Assembly (NCBI GenBank): GCA_903813345.2
Contig: CAIIXF020000008.1
Span: 13,188,822 to 13,252,821, forward strand
Length of the DNA stretch: 64,000 nt
Source: Owenia fusiformis
Lineage: Eukaryota > Annelida > Polychaeta > Sabellida > Oweniidae
Direction: 5' to 3'
The notes beneath the pieces were generated by a model. The model saw nothing but the letters and a program-made list of their open reading frames with translations. It searched no databases and was not told the origin of the DNA. Below, in pieces: positions 21,850 to 33,400 of the stretch (positions are counted from its first letter, which is position 1; the number at the start of each line of letters is the position of its first letter). Both the position numbers and the translations under genes were made by a program.

Positions 21850-23311
21850 TAAGTTTTATGAAATGTTTCCATGCTTATTTCTCCCAAAATGATGAACATA
21901 TTATGTGCTTAATGTCAAAGGTTACATGAGTCTTAGATTTTTACGAAAATGTGTACTCTTTTAACAAATGATTTCTGTTACCATAGCAACCAAATTACCA
22001 ACATTGAGGCACTTGTTATACTGGTAGGACATGTAAACGGATGATTACCCGTAAATATCAAGATGATTGATTGAATATTCTAGGAATTATACATGGCTTT
22101 CATAGTACCCACTATTTAACAAATTATTTCTGTTACCAGAGCAACCAATTGACCAACATCGATGGCACTTGTCATAAGGGTAGGACATGATAAGCAGATG
22201 ATTACCTGTAAATATCAAGATGGTTGATTAAATATTCTGGGAATTATACATGGTACCCCCTTGATGTGCAATGTTTAAGAAATGATTTCTGTTACCATAG
22301 CAACCAATTGACCAACATTAATGACACTTGTCATACTGGTAAGACATGATAAGCAGATGATTACCCATAAATATCAAGATGATTAATTGAATATTCCAGG
22401 AATTATACATAGTATCTCCTTAATGTGTATTTTTTAATAAATTATTTCTGTTACCATAGCTACCAAGTGTTAAACATTAATGAAACTTGTCATAGTGGTA
22501 GTGCATTATAAGTAGATGATTATCTGTAAATATCAAGATGAATGGCTGTATATTCTAGGAATTATAGATGGCTTTCATTGTACCCCCCTTAAAATCATAC
22601 CAATGGGGTATAAATCTGTTTACCATAGTAACCAGTTATCCAACACTGATGAAATTTTCCATGATAGTCAAACATAATGATGTGAATAATATCTGTTAAT
22701 TTCAGGACAAATGGTTACTTATTTTATTCAAAAAGTTGAACACAAATTAAGAATTCTTTGGAAAAGTGCCACATCCCCCTTCTAAATTTACTTGCATTGC
22801 CATATAATCATCAGCGATAGATTCCACTGTGTGGATAAGATAAAACAGCAGTTGATTTAATATTATCAAATAAACTTTGAATAAGTTTTCTAAAATGGTT
22901 TCATGGTGATTCCTTCCAATTTCATGAAAATAATATGTGTTTTGTCTCATGGGGTATCTTACATTTTGACGAAAATGTGTACTTTTTAACATATGATCTC
23001 CATTTCCATAGCAACCAGTTGATCAACTTTAATGAAACTTGTCATAATGGTAGGACATGATAAGTACATGATTACCTGGAAAAATCAAGATGATTGGCTC
23101 TATATTCTAGGAATGATATATGGCTTTCCAAGTACCCCCCCCCCCCCCTTAAAATTACACCAGGGGGGTATAAATTTGAATATTTCCAAAACGCTGAAAA
23201 ACTAGACACCAATGATTTCAGAATCAATGTATGATAATAAACCACAAATAACCTATATGAAGAGAAATTTGCTACTTTTCAAAACCACTTTTACACCACG
23301 CTCATCCAGTA
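21850..23311 (-). repeat. Right arm of the 12.2 kb inverted repeat
   Basis: This is the reverse complement of the left arm (11096-12350), ending CCACGCTCATCCAGTA at 23311. It also has tandem ~160-168 bp units, marked by AGGAATTATA near 22085, 22248, 22400 and 22558. The arm is slightly longer than the left, consistent with a different number of core repeats. Confidence 0.75.
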
Positions 23312-24463
23312 TATGTAGATGGGTTATTACATACACTCATGCTTTTATATTCCAAATATAGAATGATAAATGATTCTTTATTCTTTAAAGAGAGTACGTT
23401 GGTACGTGGGTACGAGGTACGAGTTTTTTTTTTATACAAAGCCATATCTCAATTTCATTGAGAATTCATTCACGCAAGATGTTGTTTTCATACTTAACAT
23501 GTTTCCACTACTCAACGCTTATAGTCCAACATTAAAGTCATTCAAAATGATGGATTGGGTTATGTTTTTGGTTGAATTCATGTTGTTTCAATAAAAACTT
23601 AAACATTTCTTAGAATTCTATTCATGTAGCATACACCGAGGCACCTTTACCCTATCACGGAGTATCTCAGAGGTACACAAAAATTGTGCGTGAGTGATCA
23701 AAGTGATCATGAACAGAACTTTATAGGAAATTATTCTGTCTACCGTACAGCCTGTTCGTCTTATTTTTGCATTCAATAGGATAGGAGTGAAATGTCATGA
23801 AGCCGCAAAAAATGAGACCATTTAGATGAGACTTACTCCAGTTATATTCATACTATGGGCCGGGCCAGTGAAGTATGGAGATGTCACTTACAAGAATATT
23901 TTTATATTTCATATTGTATTTTATTTAGAAATTCGCAACATTCCATAGATATAGTACATGATACCGTATATACCATTAACAATATAACAATCCTTAGACA
24001 GACCTGCTGCCTGTATTAACACTATAATTATGTTATTTTTGTAAAACAATAAAAAAGAATAATAAAAACGATATACATGTAAAACTGGTCATACATCTGC
24101 TGGATTACGTTTTATGAATTCATAACTTCTATGGTGCCATGAATTGTATAATGAATGACTAATCATGTTCTTCATAATTAAGAAACAGTCATATAGTCAT
24201 ATACAGTTTTGGAGTCATATACCGTAGCCATATACTTATGCATTATTGTAATGTCATTGATGAAATCAAAACAAGAATATGGCACTTTGAATACTATCTT
24301 TTCAAATACTAAAATATTAAATTTAAATACTGGGCTCTGCCATAGAAGACATATACTGATTTGCATCTGATTTCTGGATCTGGATTTCCCTAAAGTTCCA
24401 CAGTAAATTTTGCTAGGTTGACTACATCAGCACATGCAGCAAATTTGTTATACACAACTAAAT
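23312..24463. other. Intergenic stretch and probable P450 3' UTR
   Basis: No gene is recognised. An AATAAA on the minus strand at 23920-23925 could end the P450 transcript about 540 bases after its stop codon. A ~60 bp segment near 23605 resembles one near 7812 (shared TTCTTAGAATTCTATTCAT). Confidence 0.4.
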
Positions 24464-27400
24464 TCATAACGTGCTTGTTGGACGTCTTTCGTAGATCAAA
24501 TGAACATTCTTGGGTCTTGGTATAATTGTTGAAAAGTCCACAGTTGCATTGTAGTTTGGTGGCCGCTCAAAGGTAAAGTGTCTCACCATGGTTGCTACTA
24601 TCATACGAAGTGATAATGTCCCAAATTGCTGTCCAGTGCAGAGATGGATGCCTCGTCCAAAAGGAACATATTCGCAGTTGTTCGGCTTGGTCATGTCATA
24701 CTCTAGGAATCTGGAATTATTCATTATAGTACTATTTGTAATTATACCAAATAGATTGTTGATAACATTGGCTTATAATTGAAAATAATGTTATTTCGAG
24801 TTCCTAAGTAATTTAGTTATGTACTTATCAAGGAGGTACACGTTTTGCAAATTGAAAATCAAATGGTTCTTGTTCTACGAACAACAACGCACAATGAACC
24901 TGATGTAAAATGACATGGGAATAATTCCTGAAAGTTTCGGAGTTTTAAAACCCACTCCTTTACATTTCAACAATCAGTTTCTTGAATTATCCAAATCTAT
25001 TCAAATGATACGCAAAACAGTTTGAACGACCCCTGGCTACGACATACCACTTATAAGTACAAAGTGGTGTAGTAGCCGTTTGCATTCAGTTTGAAAATGT
25101 ATATGTTTTTATTGCTATGTTTATTCATATGGTCTTTCTCTTGAAAGCTGACGGTTTCAGTCTTTCCCGTTTTTCAAAATATACCTTCATACTTGCAATT
25201 ATAAGACGATACACGAACATCTGTCAAGATAATAACATAAGTACCTGTCTGGGTTGAATTCTTCTCTGTCATCTCCCCATGTTTCGATACGATGGTTGAC
25301 ATAAGGAGCACAGCATACAATGTCTCCCTTTGGAATGGTCATCCCCTTCACCGTCTGGAACATAAGAATATAGGCAATGATGATGATGACACGGCAAACA
25401 GTATGCTCAATTTCAGGCCAAAGCAAAAGAGAGGCAAGTGCATTGTGCATGGACCCCGGGGCATGGACTTAACATTCATGGGTTATCTCTATTGTCTCGT
25501 CATATATCTTTTTTATGACACCCGCACGGTGACCAAGAGTTAACAGTGCAAATCGGCCCGGTCGTGTTTTTTTAAACTCTTTAGTCGTGTTTTGTAAGAA
25601 CATGGGATGCGACATTCGATAGAATGGAGCAAAATGGTAAGAATATTCTATATTTTACAAACTTACATATCTTGACTTCTACCTAAGATTTTCTTCTTCA
25701 TACCCACGAATCTATTTTGGGGATAAATCCATCATACTTCATATCAATCGCAATTATATACCAAAAGTGCCAGAAATATGTACAGGGTGGTCAAAAAAAA
25801 CGGCAACCCTAGTTTTTCCTAATATCTTTGTCATTCTAAGGAATAACTCCCTGATATTTTACACATTTGTACATTATTCAATTTCCTACCAAACTACCAC
25901 ATTTCATGACCATCGGACTCAGATAGTCACAATTTTATTTCATTTTACGCAACATACCCCAGATGGCCACTTTCGGACTGTCTGAGCTGGTCTGTTATCC
26001 AAATAAACTCCATTTCCAACTTGATGCACTGGTAAACTCTAACAATTATGTATTCTTGGGAGCCAAGCACTTTATGAAGTAGTGGAGAGGCACCTTCACA
26101 CAGACAGATGCGCAGTTTATTGTGTTCTCAGAAGATAGGGTCCTTTTACCGTTGATGATGCTAACAGATATGCAATAACTGTCAACATCAAACTCTATTT
26201 TTGATTCCCATGGAGTTCTTGGGGACTTAAGGTGACCCCAGAGGGGTTGAAAGGCAGCAACAGTGGTTCCAACAAGACAGAACCATACCCCATACACCAA
26301 ATGATGCACAATAATGGCTTGGGGATCACTTCAATGACCACATTATCAGCAGTACAACAGATAATGAATGGGCACCCCTTAGCCCAGATATGGCCCCATT
26401 TAATCTTTACCAGTGGGAATACCCCAACGATAGAGTGTAGGGTAAAAACACCAGAAAGACATTTGACCTCAATATAAAAATCACATGTGTCATTCAGGCC
26501 ATACTTGCTGAGGAATGTTGTTATGTCATTGACAGGTTTGGAAAATGCGTGCAGGTTTGCCTACAGCATGATATTGGAAAACTGGGGCACCTTGTTCAAA
26601 GTGCTGTAACATTGCGACTGTCTGTCCAATGTTCATGAAATAATATAGTCTAGTATGAAATTGAATGATGTACATGTGTGCCAAATATCAGGGCAAAATT
26701 TCTAAAAATGACAAAGATATGAGGAAAAATTAGGGTTGCCGTTTTTTTTGACCACCCTGTACTTAATTTGCATTTAGTGTTATTTAATCAAGTTTAAACA
26801 GACAATCCATTCAACAACGTGGAATAATATTCACTACTCTAAAGATCGTGTAAATATTTTAACTGTATTTATCTTAAAATTGCCATAAATGACCGTAAAT
26901 GTAGAAAGTGGAGTTAACTAATTAATTGGAATTGTAAAGATAACGTTTTAGACGTGATAAAATTAACGACTTTGAATTGTCTTGTAATATTGTTCACATT
27001 GACCATGTTTTGTTGCTTAATAATTTGTCTGTGCTTCTGAAAATAATCGTATTAGAACTTTGAAGATAAGTGTTTGTACCACATGACTATTCACATATTT
27101 TGTAATTTCAGTTCCTCGGAATAAGTGCCATGCGTGCTCTTTCAAAAGTACTCATAAGAACACTTTCCTTGAACATTATGAAAAGGTTCATCCGACTGAT
27201 CTGTTCAGAATTGACATCCCTATCCACGATCTAGTACTAAAATAAATTGAAAAACTAAATTCTTACTATCTCGTATTTCTGCTAGAAGTTAAAACTCAAA
27301 AAGTATCTTCTTAATCAATAATATAATTTATAGTTTATGTTGGTTTTATAATAATTTGCGGGCCTAGTGCGACACACACTATTAACCAGAAACAAATAGT

Positions 27401-30400
27401 ATGCATTATTACACAAGCAGATCCCCACCATCTGTTCATGTATTAGTATAAAACACGGGAATATACATTATGTGTCACCCGTTTATTGTAATTTGTAGTC
27501 AAGATATGAATAAATAAGAATAAATAAAAAATACAGATATATGATTTAACAAGATCAACAGTTGTAATTTAATTCGCTAGAAAACTATGTTACAGTACAG
27601 TTCATAGATCACTCATAGAACGATAGCAGCATATGTAGCGTTTTTTACCTATTGCAATTTGAAAATTAAAATTGAAATTGTATTGCATTGTGTGAGGCGA
27701 ATTAGGGAATAACATCGAATCAAATTGTTAAAAATCCCGAGGCAAACCTAATAGATATTGAGCATACGATTTTAATAACGGTGGAGTTATTCCTTACACT
27801 AGGTGATCATATATATGCATTTACATGTAGTGCATCACAAACTAAACATTTCCTCTCATTTTAAATAAATTTATTTACGTTTATGACAGAGAAAAGTGAG
27901 TTTTAAAACGTATTTGAGGCAAATTCAAAAATAGCAACGAGCCATTTAATGAGCGACAGGGCAATTAAAAAATAATATGACTGGTAAAATTTTCAAAATG
28001 ACGAGCGACGAGGCAAAGCTCGCTTGCATTAACCATGCGTGTCTGATTCTAACCATTTTGATTTAAGTATCAAATTCGGTAGTGATCCCATAGATCAATC
28101 TTGACATATTATGTCGTACATTTGATTATTGTTAATCATTTATAATTAAGATGGTGTCACTCAGACAACAACTTCTTCCACATTGTGATCATTTTTTGGG
28201 AAATACGTAATGTCAATTGTGCTGTTTCCCACTTCCAAATCGTTAAACCTCAATATCTCTACACGTCTAGAACGTTTCACTAACAGGTCAACGTCATTAA
28301 CCGCAATCTTTTCAACACGTCTAAAGAGTTTAATCTAAAAAATATTATTCGGTCAATTGCTACTTATTTAAGCTCTTCTCACTTTTGATTTTCGCACATA
28401 TTGTGAATGCTTTCCTTATGAATCGATGTATTCATTGAATACAAGTCAGGCAAGTGATTTTCAGGCAAAAATATGTATAACACTGACAGAATTGCTCATT
28501 TCCCGATATAACAAGACTATAGCATACGATTCGTGCAAATAACACGTTTACGAATACCTGAAGTTAAGATATATAGTATGGAAAGAAATATAAATTACTT
28601 ATTTTTACATAAAGTCAAGTGACAGCAATTTCATGACCAAATTTATCAACCTACCTCTCAAATTTTCAAAAAAACACGACTAAAGAGTTTAAAAAAAACA
28701 CGACCGGGCCGATTTGCACTGTTAACTCTTGGTCACCGTGACCCGTTACGCTTCCCTATCTATAAAACGGATATTACCGTGGACAGATTAAATGATAAGA
28801 TTTAACATGTGCTTTTGTTTCATTTTCATTCTAAGACTAACATTTAAGGAATACTCACTACTGGTATTTCGCAGGACCTCAGCAGCATAACTGATGGTGG
28901 CCTCAGTCTCAAAGTTTCCTTCACGACTCGGTCTAACACGGTACACTGGTCAAGCTTATCATACTCTATTGGGGCCAGCTCATCACCAAATACCTCTTTC
29001 TGCTCGTTGTAGATAGCATCCTGAAACAATTGCCATTTTCAATTACCCATGATCACTGTCATTCTCCAAACGCAGGGCTCCAGAAATCACCCACCTTGTT
29101 CCTTTCTTCTTCCAGATTCTTCTTGGAGAAGGAGGTATGAGTTCTGGAGGCCTGTGTGTTCGGATGATGATCTCTGCCTATAGCTGCAGTAACCTAATCT
29201 TCGTTACTTTTCTCATTGTTTTTTTCTCAATCAGACAAGGGCCCTCTAAGAGCGATATTACTATTCCACCCTATTATATGGGTTTCGCTGATTCTTATTG
29301 GAGAAACATACGTTTTGCAATTCGATCACTGTACAAATCAATGTAACCTTATGAACACTCATCATTATCTTACCTGTGTACCGACATATAATATTTTTAT
29401 ATGATTCTCTTACCTGCCATTTCTCGTCTTGGGAGATGTAATGCAAGGCCCATGTTGACACTATACCGGTGGTATGGATAGCGCTCGCAACCAAGAGGAT
29501 CAATATATCCAAGATCTCATTTTTAGTCATTTTTTCACCATTCCTAAAATATATTGAAGACATAATATAGTCTATTTAGTGAACGTTGTTAATATTGCTC
29601 ATGAGATTTAAGCTTTTTAGAAAAATGACACACTATTTGCCCACCTATTTTCAAAACGCCATATAGATTAAGGGCAATTCATTTTATAAAATGAAATTTG
29701 AAGGAGTGAACTGTTTAAAATTACCTTCAGAATTTTTTTGATTTTTGAAATACCTATTTTCTTCAAATGTATGGATAAACTTTCAAGTTCAGCATTAGGA
29801 AGTGTAAATTCAGTTCAAGGCTTCTATAAAGGGAGTCCCACTTATAGATTTTTAAGATTCACCACATTTCAAGAGGAATATCAGCTGAAATAATGTCCAT
29901 CCAGGGGGTTTTGTAGATAATAAAAATATATGTTAGTCTTGATGAAATATCCAAACTTAAATATATTTTGACACAGGTCGCTGATCGTTGAATGGCCTCC
30001 TGCACTAATTGTTGCACCTTTAATTATTTGAAAGATCCACAGTTTATTAACATTTGGATGGTTATTTGGTGGTATGATTTTGTTCGCCATGTACCTCGAC
30101 CGCGGTCGTATTGTTAACTATAAGCTACTTGACATTAGGCACTGGAGGTCAGATAAAAAAAAACTCAAAGTACATGTCGTTATAACCTTACATGAGATAC
30201 ATCATTAACAACCTTGTATAACATAAATTGAATGAGACTACTATCAATCTAGTATTCGTAATTGTGCGAGGCGAGCTCAACAAGACAATGGCAGGAGATT
30301 TAAAAGTGGACAAAGATAAATTGAACGTCCGTCCAATGGACCCTAACAAAGATAGGATTAACGTCCAGGAAATTATTGAAATACCACTGAACAACGTAAA

Positions 30401-33400
30401 ACGTGGCGAGTTTTACGCAAATCTAGGCATGCCTGCAAAACAACTTTTTCTAATCATCAGCGTTTCAGGGATCGTATGGACATATGGCGCGACCGTCGCT
30501 GCTGTTTTGTACTCCACCGTGTTCAGTGCCATCTTTTGTGCATTATTGAAAATGTACTTGATACGACGTCAGGTACTGTACCACACGGCATTTTACTGCA
30601 TTTTTACATGCCTACTTACTTTTAAAACCGCGATATCTCGACAGCAAAATCATATTTTTCTACAATATTTTGTCATTAGTTGAACATATATGTCCATGAA
30701 GTATTTTGCCTATCGGGATTCAAAATAATTAATTTGGAACTTTTTAATTGAGAATCACGCAAGCCGTATTATGTGACTTTCTACGCTAAAACCGGGTGTG
30801 GACTGTAACATTTTGAAGAAAAATGATTTTAATTTTAAACGAAAAATGAAGATAACTTTTTCATTTCTAAACGGATCTTTCTCAAATTTTCACAATATTT
30901 AAATTAACCATTTTGGAAAAGACTTACAGATTCTGTGTGATGACGTCATAATATAACAATGCTAACTTAACGCTTATATTTATGCCAAAAAAGTGTGGAC
31001 AGGCAGAATTTCGTACCAACAAGATATCTTTTGATTAATTAAACATTAAATCATTTGGAAGGTGAATTATTCTTTTTTGATTCCTTAAAGGCATATCATA
31101 TTCTACATTTTTATCAAAAAAATATATCATTTCGATTAAAATTAAATCTGTAAGAAGTTTAAATTGAAAGAAATATAAAGTGAAGCCATGTGAAAAATTC
31201 ACAAAATTACGTTTCATATTTTGTGTTTAAATATCTCTAATTGAGTGATAAACATTTAAAACGTTCCAATGTTTCAACATGTTCTTTAAATTATACCCCT
31301 TACTATATACAATTAATTTCATTCAATTTGAACCAGTAAATATTGAGATAGACATCACTTTATCATCGCAACCCCAGGTGAAGCCTTTACAAAATAAGAC
31401 GTTACGCCGTTAGCGTATTATATGTTCTCCTTTATTATTCATTGCTTTAACTTAATAAAACTAAATATTCGAGTTATAATAAATAACAAATAATACATTT
31501 AACAATCCTCAATATTTTCCCGTCTGTGTATATCAGTTGAATATGACAAGGGGCTCTGTGAAAGAGTCTAGAATGACGGTGCGACAACGAGAGCGCAGGG
31601 CCGAAAAGCGCGACAAAAAAGAAAACAGGGAGTGTTTGAAATGTCTACTTTCTGGTGATTCTAATTTTGTATATCGTGACACAATCTTTTTTAATATAGA
31701 ATTGTATTGAAGCGCACATTAATCTGAACAAAACTTGAAATTCTTAAGAAGATTCCACGAATATTAAAACTTTTGCAATAACTTGGAGGAGCATTGCGCG
31801 TATTTATCGCGTAAATCATCGCATTTTTGTCGGTAAAATGGACAATTACAATGTTACGCCGTGATGTACAGTATCTGACGTCGTATCACTTGGAGATCGT
31901 AGCGCACTTTAAATTTTACGTCACTTGTGAAGACTTCAAGGACGTACGTAAAATGTGGTGTAAACCTGGGAGGTGCATGTATGTTATTACGTATGATGAT
32001 AACGTCATCGGAACTATGGGAATAACAGAGGAGTCCAAGAAATCAGTTGGCTTGTTACGTATGGGACTTAAAAGGCCGTACCAGGGAAAGGGGATCGGAT
32101 CGTTCGCCGTTGAATTTCTCATTGATCAATTCAAGCGGGAGAAGTATGAAGAACTAACTGTCCAGTTGGGAACGTATAATATGAGAGCCAAACAATTTTA
32201 TGAAAGGTTAGGATTTAGGGAATATTTTAGGGAGAAAAACAGGACAATTGGATATGACGATATTGACATGCGTTTAGTGCTTTAAGGCAGTGCCTCCTCA
32301 GTGCTCCCAAAATACTCGAAGTGATCCAGAAATGATCAGATGGGAGTGGATGGGTTAGAACTCTTAAATCATGTACAACAATAGACTAGATGCGAGTAGA
32401 AATAATCTTGATTTACGTCATTTAAATATTCAAAATTCAGTCAAAGCGATGTCATATTTGAAATCTGCATGTAAAAGTACATCTAGAAATATGGTTTCGA
32501 AAATTGTCTATCAACTTTGAAAATTTAATTTTTTTGAAAATGTGATTTCTTGTTCGGGTTGATTCCCCATAGACCCCATGTTACAAAATCACAAAAAGTG
32601 AATTATCTTTTCTTGTATTGGACAGATGACATTTTCTTTTACTAGACATATTTTAATTTGCATACCTATTAGATACATAAGGGTTATATGAAAATTGAAC
32701 CACCCAAATAGATGTAATTTAAGTTAAAGGGAACTTTCTACTATACCCGCCATGCTATCTGACCCGAACGAGCCACCTGGTGGTGAATCTGGTAACTACC
32801 TACTCGCATCTGCGTTATTGTTAATAGGGCCAAAATGGCAAATGATGTGGACAATCAGACAATTGAAAGTTTTTGAAAATTTAAGGCCCATTTTCTTGAT
32901 AATTTGGCCTAAAATTAAAAAGGCCCAGTAAGGCCTACTATCCAATTTATGGGTGTCGGCCAACTTACGGGTGTAGGTGCTGAGAATCGCATGTACTTAC
33001 TTGTATCTGTAGTTCATAAAATGCCCCAACCCATCACCGATATCATTTCCTGAATCGATTTCTTTCTGTTTTTCTTCGTATGCCAAGTTGACCCTTTCTT
33101 TGATTTGCTTTCTCACTTTTCGTAGTTTCCTGTACGAGATGAAAGCATTGGTATTATTAATAAAGGCCTAAATTTTACACGTACTTATCATATATGATGC
33201 GCAATTTTGATATCTCTGAGTACAAAGGACTAATAAAAAAACAGCTATATTCAAAAATGTGTTTTAGTATGTCTTAGGCAAAGGGGACACAACAGATATT
33301 AGAACCATTGCAAACCTTCGCTGATTGAAATGTAGATTCATGGATAGGGAGTTAAACTAAGTAAGTCCAAAAACGTTTAATCTCGTCTCGCTTTCTTTTT

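Larger units (their letters stand above)
25525..28740. mobile_element. Transib-like element, 69 bp TIRs, 5 bp duplication
   Basis: The two ends are almost identical inverted repeats over about 69 bp (25525-25593 and 28673-28740), differing only in T-run length. They begin CACGGTGACCAAGAG. ACCCG flanks both sides (25520-25524 and 28741-28745). A terminal CAC heptamer with a GC-rich 5 bp duplication is the hallmark of Transib and RAG-like transposons (ends CACWATG in Transib, CACAGTG in RAG signals). No transposase frame is seen, so it is non-autonomous. It lies in the P450 intron between exons 8 and 9, has itself been hit by a mariner (25783-26759), and seems to carry a two-exon zinc-finger peptide gene. 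Confidence 0.75.

Noticed and set aside
7812-23660. Short similarity between about 7812 and 23605 as evidence of a tandem gene duplication
   Set aside because: Only about 60 bp align convincingly by eye and no duplicated exon was found near 23.6 kb.
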